NCBI GenBank assembly: GCA_001443375.1
Contig: LDXM01000007.1
Location: 41,856 to 105,855, forward strand
DNA from: Chloroflexi bacterium CSP1-4
Lineage (GTDB): Bacteria > Chloroflexota > Limnocylindria > Limnocylindrales > CSP1-4
Direction: 5' to 3'
DNA length: 64,000 nt
In this document: piece after piece, positions 47,159 to 56,438 of the stretch
Numbering within the stretch: position 1 is the first letter of the stretch
How the letters are laid out: every line of letters starts with the position of its first letter
The notes under the pieces: model-generated
The model's input: the letters and a program-made list of their open reading frames with translations, nothing else
Database searches by the model: none
Told to the model about the DNA's origin: nothing
Translations under genes and position numbers: made by a program

Positions 47159-47904
47159 CAGACGATGGCCGCGCAGCGGCACTCGGGGCGATCGCCAACG
47201 AGGTCCGCGCGTGCACCCGCTGCCGGCTCCACGCCGGCCGCGCCAACGCCGTGCCGGGGGAGGGGAGCCCGGAGACGGAGGTCGTCTTCGTGGGTGAGGG
47301 GCCGGGTGCCAACGAGGACCAGCAGGGCCGCCCGTTCGTGGGTGCCGCCGGTGGGCTGCTGACCGAGCTGCTGGCGGCCATCGGCTGGCGGCGCCACGAC
47401 GTCTTTATCACCAACGTCGTGAAGTGCCGCCCGCCGGGCAACCGGGACCCGGAACCGGACGAGATCGCCGCGTGTGCGCCGTACCTGCGCCGCCAACTCG
47501 AGATCCTCGACCCGGCCCTCGTGGTGACCCTCGGCCGCTTCTCCCTGCAGACCTTCATGCCCGGCGCCCGCATCGGCAGCGCCCACGGCACCGTACGCCC
47601 CGTGGACCCAGCCACGGGCGCGGCTGACGCGCTGGCCCTCGCCCTGTACCACCCGGCGGCAGCCTTCCGGCAGACGGCCCTCAAGGAGACGCTCTTCGAG
47701 GACATGGCCAACGTGCCCGAGGCGCTCCTGCGCTCCCGCGAGACGCGGGCAGCCGGACGGACGGCGATCATCGCCTCTCCCGCGCATGGGCCGACCATGC
47801 CCGACACCATCTCCGACCCATCCACCAGCGTCGAGCGCATCGGCGACCTCGAACCGGTCGCCGTCGCGGTCGCCGACGATCCCGACCAGCTGAGGCTCTT
47901 CTGA
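47155..47904 (+). CDS. Uracil-DNA glycosylase family 4, C-terminal clamp-like motif
   Basis: The enzyme removes uracil from DNA to start base-excision repair. Its iron-sulfur cluster cysteines are C20 and C23 (CTRCRLHAGR) plus those in KCRPPGNRDPEPDEIAAC. Motif 1 is GEGPGANEDQQGRPFVGAAG and the later histidine motif is YHPAA. After the about 200-residue core comes a 50-residue low-complexity tail ending DPDQLRLF. QLRLF (245-249) resembles the QL(S/D)LF pentapeptide that binds the beta sliding clamp. GTG 47155 overlaps the asd stop. Confidence 0.92.
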   Translation: MTDDGRAAALGAIANEVRACTRCRLHAGRANAVPGEGSPETEVVFVGEGPGANEDQQGRPFVGAAGGLLTELLAAIGWRRHDVFITNVVKCRPPGNRDPEPDEIAACAPYLRRQLEILDPALVVTLGRFSLQTFMPGARIGSAHGTVRPVDPATGAADALALALYHPAAAFRQTALKETLFEDMANVPEALLRSRETRAAGRTAIIASPAHGPTMPDTISDPSTSVERIGDLEPVAVAVADDPDQLRLF

Positions 47905-49590
47905 ATGCCCAAACGCACCGCCCCGACGGCCGCCGACAAGCCGCTCCTGCGCATCATCCCGCTGGGCGGCGTGGGCGAGATCGGCAAGAACATGTACGTC
48001 TTCGAGTACGGCGAGGAGATCGTCGTCATCGACTGCGGCCTGATGTTCCCCGACGAGGAGATGTTCGGCATCGACCTCGTGGTGCCCGACGTCACCTACC
48101 TGCGCGAGAACCGCCACAAGGTCAAGGCCTTCCTCATCACCCACGCCCACGAGGACCACGTGGGCGGTCTGCCCTACGTCCTGCCCGAGTTCCCCGGCGT
48201 GCCCGTGTACGCCTCGACGCTCGCCCGCGGGCTGCTGGGCAACAAGATCAGGGAGCACAAGCTCAACAAGAATCCGCTGCTCGCCTTCGAGCCGGGGCAG
48301 ACTGTGCGCATCGGCGCCTTCGAGGCGACCCCCTTCCGCATCGGCCACTCCATCCCCGACGCCATGGGCATCGCTCTGCGCACGCCGGTCGGCGTCGTCG
48401 TCCACACCGGCGACTTCAAGTTCGACCACACCCCCGTGGATGGCAAGCTGTCGGACTTCCATGCGCTGGCCAAGCTGGGCGAGGAAGGCGTGCTCTGCCT
48501 GCTCTCCGACTCCACCCGCGCCGAGAACCCCGGCTACACGCCGTCCGAGCGGACGGTCGGCGAGGCCTTCCGCGAGATCATGGAGCCGCTCGAGGGCCGG
48601 GTCATCGTGGCCACCTTCGCCAGCAACATCGCGCGCATCCAGCAGGTCTTCGATGCGGCCGCCTCGTTCAAGCGCAAGGTCGCGGTCATCGGCCGGTCGA
48701 TGGAGCAGAACGTGCGCATCGCGACCGACCTCGGCTACCTCGCCTACGACCCCGGCATCCTCGTCGCCAAGGACCGCATCCGCGACGTCCCCGACGGACA
48801 GCTCGTCATCGCCACCACGGGCGCCCAGGGCGAGCCGATGGCCGGCCTCGCGCGCATGGCCAACCGCGACCACCGCTTCGTCGAGATCGGCCCGGGCGAC
48901 ACGGTCATCGTCAGCGCGAGCCCGATCCCGGGCAACGAGGAGTCCGTGGCGCGCACCATCGACAACCTGTTCAAGAACGGCGCCAACGTGTACTACCACG
49001 CCATCAGGCGCGCCCACGTCTCCGGCCACGCCAGCCAGGAAGAGCTGAAGCTCATGCTCGGCCTGACGAAGCCGCGCTACTTCATCCCCATGCACGGTGA
49101 GTTCCGCATGCTCGTCCAGCACGGGCGTCTGGCCGCGGAGGTCGGCGTCGACCCGGAGAACATCTTCATCATCGAGAACGGCCAGCCCATCGAGTTCGGG
49201 GCCGACGGCGTCGCCCGCCGCGGCACGCCGGTGCCGGCCGGCTACGTCTTCGTGGACGGGCTCTCGGTCGGCGAGGTCGGCGATGTCGTCCTGCGCGACC
49301 GGCGGGCCCTCGCCAACGACGGCATGTTCCTCGTCGTGGTCACGGTGGACAAGCAGACCGGCGCGCTCATCGGCCGCCCGGAGATCATCACGCGCGGCTT
49401 CATCGCCGGCGAGGACGACCCCCTCATCGCCGCCGCCGTGGAGCGCGTGCGCGATGCCATCCACACGCGCGGCGAGCACACCGGTGAGATCGCCCTGCTG
49501 AAGACCCAGATCAAGGACGGCCTCTCGCGCTTCCTCTACGAGCGCACGAAGCGGCGGCCGATGGTCTTCCCCGTCGTCGTGCTGGTCTGA
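47905..49590 (+). CDS. rnj: Ribonuclease J
   Basis: RNase J is a metallo-beta-lactamase-fold ribonuclease with endo- and 5'-3' exonuclease activity. The zinc motif HAHEDH is at 80-85; the beta-CASP domain follows, with VATFASNIARIQQVFDAA and HVSGHASQEELKLML. The 561-residue length is normal and the C-terminal domain is present. It begins directly after the UDG stop, and ftsK starts two bases after it. With PNPase upstream, the main RNA-decay enzymes lie close together. Confidence 0.96.
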   Translation: MPKRTAPTAADKPLLRIIPLGGVGEIGKNMYVFEYGEEIVVIDCGLMFPDEEMFGIDLVVPDVTYLRENRHKVKAFLITHAHEDHVGGLPYVLPEFPGVPVYASTLARGLLGNKIREHKLNKNPLLAFEPGQTVRIGAFEATPFRIGHSIPDAMGIALRTPVGVVVHTGDFKFDHTPVDGKLSDFHALAKLGEEGVLCLLSDSTRAENPGYTPSERTVGEAFREIMEPLEGRVIVATFASNIARIQQVFDAAASFKRKVAVIGRSMEQNVRIATDLGYLAYDPGILVAKDRIRDVPDGQLVIATTGAQGEPMAGLARMANRDHRFVEIGPGDTVIVSASPIPGNEESVARTIDNLFKNGANVYYHAIRRAHVSGHASQEELKLMLGLTKPRYFIPMHGEFRMLVQHGRLAAEVGVDPENIFIIENGQPIEFGADGVARRGTPVPAGYVFVDGLSVGEVGDVVLRDRRALANDGMFLVVVTVDKQTGALIGRPEIITRGFIAGEDDPLIAAAVERVRDAIHTRGEHTGEIALLKTQIKDGLSRFLYERTKRRPMVFPVVVLV

Positions 49591-49592
49591 GC

Positions 49593-51890
49593 ATGGCCCA
49601 GCGACGCCGGACGCCCCGAACCAGCCGGGCGCGGACGCGGACCCGCTCCGGCCGCCCGCTCATCGCGCCCCAGACGGCGCGCTCGATCATCGGCATCGTC
49701 CTGCTCGTCGCCGGCGCCGTCACCCTGATCGCCCTCTTCCTGCCGGGGGAGGGGATCCTCAACCGCTACGTGAACGGGCTCCTGCGCCCGGCCTTCGGCC
49801 AGGGTGCCTGGCTGCTGCCGGTCCTGCTCATCGTGGCCGGCATCTTCGTCGAGCGGGCACCGAACGTCGGACCGACCTGGCAGGTCAGCGCCCTCGGGGG
49901 CGCGGTGACCCTGTTCGGTGCTCTCGGCCTCATCGACATCATCTGGGCCCGCGGCACCAAGCCGGCACAGCTCGCCGCGGCGGGCGGCTGGATCGGCCAC
50001 CAGCTCTCGAGCGTCCTCGCCACCCTGGTGAGCGAGCCCGGGGCCTTCGTCGTCCTGCTGGGCATGCTCGTGGTGGGCATCCTGCTGCTCTTCAACCTCA
50101 CCGTGCGCAGCCTCATCGCGCCGCTCACCAGCGGCGGCCGCGCCCTGGCCGACGCGATGGCCCAGCCGCTGGAGCGCGAGGCGACGCCAGCCCGCGGGCG
50201 AACGGCGGCGGGCCGTAGCGCGACGGACGGGCCGCACCTCGAGACCCCGCAGCCGGACCTGCCCAGTCCGCTCCCCAGCCCGGCGCCGATCAGCCAGACG
50301 GTCTGGGCCGGCCGCGGCGGCCACGGCCAGGCACCCGTCTCGGCGATGCCCTCGCGCGACCCCGACGCGCCGAGCGAGGAGCTGCTGGCGGTCGAGGACA
50401 CGCCGGCGCCGGTCGGCGTGCGCGACTGGGTCCTGCCCCCGATCGAGCTACTCGACCCGCGTCAGGGTGGCAAAAACGGCGCGAAACTCGACCACGAGCG
50501 GAACATCCGCATCATCGAGGAGAAGCTGCGCAGCTTCCAGATCCCGGCCACGGTCACGGGCACGAACGTGGGACCGGTGGTGACGCAGTACGAGGTGCGT
50601 CCCGACGCGCGCGTCAAGCTCTCGCGCATCGAGGCCCTCGCCGACGACCTGGCCATGGCGCTCGCGGCGCGCACGATCCGCATCGAGGCGCCCATCCCCG
50701 GCAAGGACGTCGTGGGCGTCGAAGTCCCGAACCACGCCAGCGAGCTGGTCGGCTTCCGCGAGCTGATCGACGACGCCAACATGCTGGCCGCCACGGGCAA
50801 GCTCACCTTCGCCCTGGGCCGCGATGTGTCGGGCAAGGCCTACGCCGTGGACCTCGCCAAGATGCCCCACCTGCTCATCGCCGGCGCGACCGGATCCGGC
50901 AAGAGCGTGTGCGTCAACGCGCTGATCACGAGCCTGCTCATGCGCGCCCGTCCCGACGAGGTGCGCCTCGTCCTGGTGGACCTCAAGCGCGTCGAGCTGT
51001 CCGCCTACGACGGGCTGCCGCACCTGCTCACGAACGTCATCATCGAGGCTCGCGACGCGAAGGCGGCGCTGCACTGGGCGGTGATGCAGATGGAGGAGCG
51101 CTACAAGGCGCTGGCCGCGAAGACCGAGCGCAACATCGCCGCCTTCAACGCCAGCCCGCGCGTGTCGGAGGAGGAGCGGCTGCCCTACATCGTCATCGTC
51201 ATCGACGAGCTGGCCGATCTCATCATGCGCGAGGGCCGCAAGGTCGAGGATCCCATCGTGAAGATCGCCCAGAAGGCGCGTGCCGTGGGCATCCACCTCG
51301 TGCTGGCCACGCAACGGCCGAGCGTCAACGTCGTGACCGGGCTGATCAAGGCCAATGTGCCCAGCCGCATCGCCTTCGCCATGTCCTCCAACGTGGACAG
51401 CCGCACCGTGCTGGACCAGCCCGGCGCCGAGGACCTGATCGGACGCGGCGACATGCTCTTCCAACCGGCCGACCTGCCCCGACCGGTGCGCCTCCAGGGC
51501 GTCTTCGTCAGCGACGCCGAGGTGCGCGCCGTCACCGACCACTGGCGCGGACAGGCTCCGGAGCCGGAATACGACCCGCTGGTGGTCGCCTTCAGCGATG
51601 GCGGCGACGGCAATGGCGGGCAGTTCGGCTGGCTCGCCGCGGTGGCCGAGGACGAGATGACCGCGCGCGCCGCCGAGCTCATCACCGCCACGGGCAGGGC
51701 CAGCACCTCGATGTTGCAGACGAAGCTGAAGGTCGGCTTCAACCGCGCCAGCCGCCTCATGGACGACCTCGAGCGCTTCGGCATCGTGGGCCCGCAGGAT
51801 CCGCGCAATCCGGCCGTTCCGCGACACGTCTACGGGCCGGATAACTGGCTGCGCAGTCTGGATGACGTGGACGACCCTGGCTACGGCTGA
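49593..51890 (+). CDS. ftsK: DNA translocase FtsK/SpoIIIE
   Basis: FtsK pumps DNA at the division septum to finish chromosome segregation. After a basic start, four membrane helices are visible between about 28 and 175. A variable linker (about 180-285) is A/P-rich and much shorter than in E. coli. The motor has Walker A GATGSGKS at 431-438, Walker B LPYIVIVIDELADL and the GIHLVLATQRPSVNVVTGLIKAN region. A winged-helix gamma domain closes the protein (ITATGRASTSMLQTKLKVGFNRASRLMDDLERFGIVG), which reads the chromosome's orientation sequences. Confidence 0.96.
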   Translation: MAQRRRTPRTSRARTRTRSGRPLIAPQTARSIIGIVLLVAGAVTLIALFLPGEGILNRYVNGLLRPAFGQGAWLLPVLLIVAGIFVERAPNVGPTWQVSALGGAVTLFGALGLIDIIWARGTKPAQLAAAGGWIGHQLSSVLATLVSEPGAFVVLLGMLVVGILLLFNLTVRSLIAPLTSGGRALADAMAQPLEREATPARGRTAAGRSATDGPHLETPQPDLPSPLPSPAPISQTVWAGRGGHGQAPVSAMPSRDPDAPSEELLAVEDTPAPVGVRDWVLPPIELLDPRQGGKNGAKLDHERNIRIIEEKLRSFQIPATVTGTNVGPVVTQYEVRPDARVKLSRIEALADDLAMALAARTIRIEAPIPGKDVVGVEVPNHASELVGFRELIDDANMLAATGKLTFALGRDVSGKAYAVDLAKMPHLLIAGATGSGKSVCVNALITSLLMRARPDEVRLVLVDLKRVELSAYDGLPHLLTNVIIEARDAKAALHWAVMQMEERYKALAAKTERNIAAFNASPRVSEEERLPYIVIVIDELADLIMREGRKVEDPIVKIAQKARAVGIHLVLATQRPSVNVVTGLIKANVPSRIAFAMSSNVDSRTVLDQPGAEDLIGRGDMLFQPADLPRPVRLQGVFVSDAEVRAVTDHWRGQAPEPEYDPLVVAFSDGGDGNGGQFGWLAAVAEDEMTARAAELITATGRASTSMLQTKLKVGFNRASRLMDDLERFGIVGPQDPRNPAVPRHVYGPDNWLRSLDDVDDPGYG

Positions 51891-52006
51891 GCCAGTAGGC
51901 ATCCCTGCTGAGCTGGTTTCGCGGCGCGAGCGCGTATCCTAGGCGCTGCGCTCCAGACGACCGCGCCACCGAACGAACCGGGGACCACCACCTTCGTGAC
52001 CGCCGC

Positions 52007-53380
52007 ATGACCGCTCGCGACCAGGCTCATCCAGGCGAACGCCGCCTCGCCGAGCGCGATCGCGCTCGAGGCCGCCCGCCCGTCGCCTCGACCGCCGCCC
52101 CGTCCGTGCCCCGGCTGGGCGAGATGCTGCTCGACGCGCGCGAGCGCAAGGGCGTTGACCTGTACCGTGCCGAGCGGGACACGAAGATCCGCGCCCGGTT
52201 CCTCGCTGCGCTCGAGCGCAGCGACTTCCGGGAACTTCCCGGAGCGGTGTACACGAAAGGCTTCCTGCGCAACTACGCGCTCTACCTGGGCCTCGACCCC
52301 GAGGCGGTGCTGGCGCAGTGGAAGTCCGAGGTCGGAGACGTGCGGCGGCAGGAGCCCACGATCATCGTGCCGCGACCGCTGGAGGCGCCGCGCACCGGCT
52401 TGACCTTCACGCGCGGCATCGTCGTCACGGCCGTCCTCACGCTCGCGGTGGTCGCCTTCGCCGGCTACATCGCCCTCCAGCTCCTGCGCTTCTCGCAACC
52501 GCCCGAGCTGACGGTGGACCAGTCCGCGGTCAGCGAAGTGAACGCGGAGACGGCCCTCCTGAGCGGCACGAGCGACGCGGGGATGACGGTCTCCATCCTC
52601 GCCGTCGGCCGGGAGACCTACCGGCTGACCGTCCCCGCCGACGGCCGCTGGGAGCAGGTCGTGCCCCTGAAGAAGGGCCGCAACGACTTCACGGTCACCG
52701 CCACGGACCCCGCCACCGGCAAGGACTCGCTACCGGTCCGGCTGATCGTCACGGTGCCCATCCCGCAGGGTCCAGAAGCGCCCACGCTGGGGGTCTCGAG
52801 CCCCAACGATGAGGCCGCCTTCACCAACGGCGCCATCCCCGTGCAGGGCACCACGAATGGCATCTCCATCGTCGTCAGCGCCACCTACCTCGGCCCGGCG
52901 GGCACGATCCCGTCCGGCCAGCCGACGCCGCAGCCGCCGCCCATGCCGGAGCCGGTGGAGATGGCCGTCGACCCCGACACGGGCGCGTTCTCCGATGCCT
53001 ACCAGCTGGCGCCGGGGCGCTGGCAGCTGACCATCACCGCCACCGGCTCCGCCGACAAGACGACCACCGAGCGGCGCACCATCTCGGTCGAGTTCACCGG
53101 CGTCAACCTCGTCATCTCGGTCAAGGGCTCGGCGGCCTGGCTCAAGGTATGGGTCGACGACCAGCTCGTCGCCGGCTACGAGGCCGGTAGCACCGTGCGC
53201 GCAGGCAAGACACTCGAGTTCACCGGCAAGACGAGCGTGGAGGTCCGGACCGGCAACTCCGGCGCCACGTTCTTCACGCTCAACGGGTCGCCGCTCGGGG
53301 CACTCGGCAAGCCGGGCATCCCGGAGACCTGGCGCTTCGCGCCGCCCGTCCTGCCCGAGAAGACCGGGCGCACGAACTGA
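52007..53380 (+). CDS. RodZ-like membrane protein with N-terminal helix-turn-helix
   Basis: Residues about 36-105 form a Cro/HTH_25-type fold (LGEMLLDARERKGVDLYRAERDTKIRARFLAALERSDF, then PGAVYTKGFLRNYALYLGLDP), diagnostic of RodZ. One membrane helix follows (about 136-160), then extracytoplasmic beta-rich Ig-like segments. A DUF4115-like end (AWLKVWVDDQLVAGYEAGSTVRAGKTLEF) closes the protein. RodZ links the MreB cytoskeleton to the membrane for rod shape. The N-terminal 35 residues are polar and may be extra. It lies between ftsK and cinA, as in several Gram-positive lineages. Confidence 0.82.
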   Translation: MTARDQAHPGERRLAERDRARGRPPVASTAAPSVPRLGEMLLDARERKGVDLYRAERDTKIRARFLAALERSDFRELPGAVYTKGFLRNYALYLGLDPEAVLAQWKSEVGDVRRQEPTIIVPRPLEAPRTGLTFTRGIVVTAVLTLAVVAFAGYIALQLLRFSQPPELTVDQSAVSEVNAETALLSGTSDAGMTVSILAVGRETYRLTVPADGRWEQVVPLKKGRNDFTVTATDPATGKDSLPVRLIVTVPIPQGPEAPTLGVSSPNDEAAFTNGAIPVQGTTNGISIVVSATYLGPAGTIPSGQPTPQPPPMPEPVEMAVDPDTGAFSDAYQLAPGRWQLTITATGSADKTTTERRTISVEFTGVNLVISVKGSAAWLKVWVDDQLVAGYEAGSTVRAGKTLEFTGKTSVEVRTGNSGATFFTLNGSPLGALGKPGIPETWRFAPPVLPEKTGRTN

Positions 53381-53388
53381 GGCCCGGC

Positions 53389-53892
53389 TTGGCCGCCGGC
53401 CTCGACACCCTGGTGCCGCTCGCCGAGCGGCTCCTGGCCGCGTGTCGGGCGCGCGGGCTCACGCTGGCCACGGCAGAGTCCTGCACCGGCGGCCTGGTCG
53501 GGCATCTCCTGACCGAGGTCCCGGGCTCCAGTGACGTCTTCCAGGGCGGCGTCGTCGCCTACGCCGACCACGCCAAGGTGGCCCTGCTCGACGTGCCGGG
53601 GGCGACGCTCGCCGGTCACGGGGCCGTGTCGGCCCAGGTTGCGGTGGCCATGGCCGAGGGTGCCCGCCGACGCCTCGGCGCCTCCCTTGCCGCGGCGGTC
53701 ACGGGCATCGCCGGTCCGACCGGCGCGGCGCCCGGCAAGCCGATCGGCCTGACCTACGTCGCGGTCGCCGACGGGGACGGCCACGACGTGCGCCGCTTCG
53801 CCTGGCACGGCGACCGGGGCGAGAACAAGCGCGCAAGCGCGGAGGCCGTCCTGGCGCTGCTGCTTGAGCGCGTGGGGGAGGTGACTGCGTGA
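53389..53892 (+). CDS. pncC: Nicotinamide-nucleotide amidohydrolase (CinA C-terminal domain protein)
   Basis: The 167-residue protein is the stand-alone CinA C-terminal domain, which deamidates NMN to NaMN in pyridine-nucleotide recycling. The catalytic-serine motif AESCTGG has S31; GGVVAYADHAKVALLDVP, GAVSAQVAVAMAEGARR and VTGIAGPTGAAPGKPIGLTYVAV follow. The N-terminal molybdopterin-binding-like part of full CinA is absent. TTG 53389 is the only good start near the homology. Its stop overlaps the murC GTG. Confidence 0.92.
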   Translation: MAAGLDTLVPLAERLLAACRARGLTLATAESCTGGLVGHLLTEVPGSSDVFQGGVVAYADHAKVALLDVPGATLAGHGAVSAQVAVAMAEGARRRLGASLAAAVTGIAGPTGAAPGKPIGLTYVAVADGDGHDVRRFAWHGDRGENKRASAEAVLALLLERVGEVTA

Positions 53893-55391
53893 CCCGCTCC
53901 GCCGCGGAGGTCGGGCGGGGGCTGGCAGCAGCACGCGAGGCGCGGCCCATCGCGCCGGGCGAGCGCATCCATGTCGTCGGTGCGGCAGGCGCCGGCGCCT
54001 CTGCCGCGCTCCTGCTCGCGGCCAGGGCCGGCGCCGACGCGTCAGGCTGCGATCCGGCCGCACCCTCGCCGTACACGGCCGCCGCCGAGGCCGCCGGCCT
54101 GCCCCTCGCCCGCGCCCACGACCCGGCCCACGTCGCGCACGACGGCGGCCCCGCGGCCGACCGCCTGGCCGTGACGAAGGCGCTGACCGCCATCGCCCCC
54201 GACCATCCCGAGCTGGCGACGGCACGACGGCTGGGCATCCCGGTCGAGGCCTGGCAACAGGTCATCGCCGACGTCGCCGCCACGCGCGACGGTCGGCTCG
54301 TGGCGGTCGCCGGGACGCACGGCAAGTCCACTTCGGCGGGGTGGCTGATGCACGTCCTGGCGGACGCGGGGCACGACCCGTCCGGCTTCGTGGGCGCGCT
54401 CCTGCCGGCGACCCTGAGCGGCGGCATCCCGGCCACGGCACGCTGGGGCGGCGGCGACACGTTCCTCGTGGAGGCCGACGAGTACGCGGGCAACTTCGCC
54501 CCCTACCGGCCGTCGCTGGCGGTCCTCCTCAACGCCGAGTGGGACCATCCCGACGTCTTCGCGGACGAGGCGGCTGTCCTGGACGCCTTCGAGGCCTGGA
54601 TCCGTGCGATGGTGGCGGGCACGGATGGGGGGCCGCCCACGCTCGTGGCCAACGTCGGGGATCCGGGCGCGGCGCGGGTCGTCGAGCGGCTGGGCGACTG
54701 GCCGGGCAGGGTCGTGCGCGTCGCGCTGGACGGCGTCGTGGACATCCGCGGGCGTCTCGTGGCGGGGGAGGGGGGCCGCGGCCGCCTCGTCGTCGAGGGC
54801 CTCTCCGGAGGATCCCTGGAGGCCGCGCTCCCCCTTCCCGGCGGCCACAACGCCGCCAACGCGCTCGCGGTCGTGGCCGCCGCGGACGTCCTTGGCGTCC
54901 CAGGCCAGACGATCGCCGCGGGCCTGGCCTCGTTCCCCGGCGTCGGGCGGCGCCTGGAACTCAAGGGGGAGCCGCGCGGCGTCGCCGTGCTTGACGACTA
55001 CGCCCACCACCCCACCGCCATCGCCGCCACGATCGAGGCCGTCCGCGCCCGCTATCCCGGCCGCCGCCTGTGGGCGGTCTGCGAGCCGCTGACCTACCAC
55101 CGCACCGCGGCCATGCTCGACGCCTTCGCCGGCGCTCTCGCGCGCGCCGACCGGGCGGTCGTGGCCGACATCTGGGCCGGCCGCGACCCGGACACGACGA
55201 TCACCTCTGCCGCGGCGCTCGCGGCGGCGATCACCGCCCGCGCGCCGGCGCCGGCCCTCGCCCCCGGCTCGGTCGAGGCCACCGCTGAACTCCTCGCCGG
55301 CGAGGTCCGTCCCGGCGACGTCGTGCTCGTCATGGGCGGCGGTCGCTCCTACGTCGTCGCCGAGCGGCTCCTGCGCCTGCTGGGCGGCTAG
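53889..55391 (+). CDS. murC: UDP-N-acetylmuramate-L-alanine ligase
   Basis: MurC adds the first amino acid of the peptidoglycan stem peptide. The P-loop-like GTHGKST is at 142-148, and the middle and C-terminal Mur ligase domains show VEADEYAGNF, the LPGGHNAANALAV block and VAVLDDYAHHPTAIAATIEAV. The N-terminal substrate domain begins with VVGAAGAGASAALLL, a slightly altered version of the usual GIGGxGMS motif. At 500 residues it has normal length. It is far from any dcw cluster in this window; a related recycling ligase (Mpl) is an alternative. Confidence 0.92.
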   Translation: MTRSAAEVGRGLAAAREARPIAPGERIHVVGAAGAGASAALLLAARAGADASGCDPAAPSPYTAAAEAAGLPLARAHDPAHVAHDGGPAADRLAVTKALTAIAPDHPELATARRLGIPVEAWQQVIADVAATRDGRLVAVAGTHGKSTSAGWLMHVLADAGHDPSGFVGALLPATLSGGIPATARWGGGDTFLVEADEYAGNFAPYRPSLAVLLNAEWDHPDVFADEAAVLDAFEAWIRAMVAGTDGGPPTLVANVGDPGAARVVERLGDWPGRVVRVALDGVVDIRGRLVAGEGGRGRLVVEGLSGGSLEAALPLPGGHNAANALAVVAAADVLGVPGQTIAAGLASFPGVGRRLELKGEPRGVAVLDDYAHHPTAIAATIEAVRARYPGRRLWAVCEPLTYHRTAAMLDAFAGALARADRAVVADIWAGRDPDTTITSAAALAAAITARAPAPALAPGSVEATAELLAGEVRPGDVVLVMGGGRSYVVAERLLRLLGG

Positions 55392-55394
55392 AAT
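55389..55394 (+). promoter_or_regulatory. Possible -10 for a leaderless transcript
   Basis: TAGAAT overlaps the murC stop and ends 7 bases before the GTG of the next gene at 55402, so a transcript from it would start at or one base before the start codon. No ribosome site is present. A -35 is not clear. Confidence 0.4.
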
Positions 55395-55401
55395 CACCGC
55401 C

Positions 55402-55845
55402 GTGCCTCCCTTGACCCACGGCGACGCCCAGGACCTCTTGGCTCGCTACAAGCGCGCCTGGGAGCGGCGGGACGTGGAGCTCGCCATGGAGCTCTTCACC
55501 GATGACGCGGAATTCCGCTTCGATCCCTTCGAGCCGGCGCTCGAGGGCGCCAACGCCATCCGCGGCTGGTGGAACGCGACGGTGGCCGGCGTCGCCCACG
55601 TGGATTTCGACGCCGAGCGGATCTGGCTGTCCGGGGACACCGTGTTGGCCAGCTTCCATGCGGCCTGGACCGAGCAGAGCGGCGCGGGGCGGATCCGCAG
55701 CCGCGGCTTCCTGACCTTCGAGCTGGCGCCCGACGGGCGCGTCCGCCGCTTCCGCGACTGGAGCCGGACGAAGACCGTGGGCATCGATTCGACCTTCAGG
55801 CCCGAACCCGTCGCCGACGCGCCGGGCGGCCAGAGGAGCCCCTAG
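55402..55845 (+). CDS. SnoaL/NTF2-like domain protein
   Basis: The 147-residue protein has the cone-shaped NTF2-like fold pattern: ALLARYKRAWERRDVELAMELFTDDAEFRFDPF, AIRGWWNATVAGVAHVDFDAERIW and FHAAWTEQSGAG, then RGFLTFELAPDGRVRRFRDWSRTK. Such proteins are small enzymes or ligand binders; the role here is unknown. GTG 55402 has no ribosome site and may be translated leaderless (see the -10 at 55389). The next gene starts immediately after its stop. Confidence 0.78.
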   Translation: MPPLTHGDAQDLLARYKRAWERRDVELAMELFTDDAEFRFDPFEPALEGANAIRGWWNATVAGVAHVDFDAERIWLSGDTVLASFHAAWTEQSGAGRIRSRGFLTFELAPDGRVRRFRDWSRTKTVGIDSTFRPEPVADAPGGQRSP

Positions 55846-56343
55846 ATGGCCGGTGAGGTCTCGTTCGACGTCGTCAGCGAATTCGACCGCCAGGAGCTGG
55901 TCAACGCGCTCGACCAGGTGCGCCGGGAGATCGCCACGCGCTTCGACTTCCGCCAGGCGCACGTGGGGCTCGAGCTGGGCAAGGACGAGATCACCCTCGT
56001 CGCCGACGACGAGTTCCGCGCCCGGGCCGTGAAGGACCTCATCGAGACCAAGGCCATCCGGCGCAACCTCTCGCTGAAGATCTTCGACTGGGGGAAGGTC
56101 GAGCCGGCCGGCGGCAGCCGTGTGCGCCAGACCATCGGCCTGCGACGCGGGTTGCCGGAGGAGCTGGCGAAGAAGATCTCCAAGCTCATCCGCGACGACT
56201 ACCCCAGGGTGAAGTCGCAGATCCAGGGCGACGCCGTGCGCGTCAGCGGCAAGAGCAAGGACGACCTGCAGAAAGTGATCGCCCGGCTGCGCGAGGAGGG
56301 GGAGGAGTACCCCGTGCCGCTCCAGTTCCAGAACTACCGATGA
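55846..56343 (+). CDS. YajQ family nucleotide-binding protein
   Basis: The 165-residue product matches YajQ throughout: SFDVVSEFDRQELVNALDQVRREIATRFDFR at the start, VEPAGGSRVRQTIGLRRGL in the middle and QIQGDAVRVSGKSKDDLQKVIARLRE near the end. Some family members bind cyclic di-GMP and act as regulators; others have no proven ligand. It directly follows the NTF2-like gene and its stop overlaps a tiny membrane-protein frame (ATGA). Confidence 0.95.
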   Translation: MAGEVSFDVVSEFDRQELVNALDQVRREIATRFDFRQAHVGLELGKDEITLVADDEFRARAVKDLIETKAIRRNLSLKIFDWGKVEPAGGSRVRQTIGLRRGLPEELAKKISKLIRDDYPRVKSQIQGDAVRVSGKSKDDLQKVIARLREEGEEYPVPLQFQNYR

Positions 56344-56438
56344 AGCCCCGGGGCCGGATGGTGCAGGTCCTGATGGTCATCGTCGTGGTGGCCATCTTCA
56401 TCTCGTTCATCTTCGGGGCGCTCAGCGTTCCGCGCTGA
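56340..56438 (+). CDS. 32-residue single-helix membrane peptide coupled to yajQ
   Basis: A short frame begins with an ATG that overlaps the yajQ stop and encodes MKPRGRMVQV, a hydrophobic run (LMVIVVVAIFISFIFGAL) and SVPR. The positive N-terminus followed by one 18-residue helix fits a small inner-membrane protein with the N-terminus inside. The 4-base overlap is the same coupling used by many true genes here, which supports it. Its last 17 bases overlap the 3' end of the leftward GNAT gene. Confidence 0.5.
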   Translation: MKPRGRMVQVLMVIVVVAIFISFIFGALSVPR

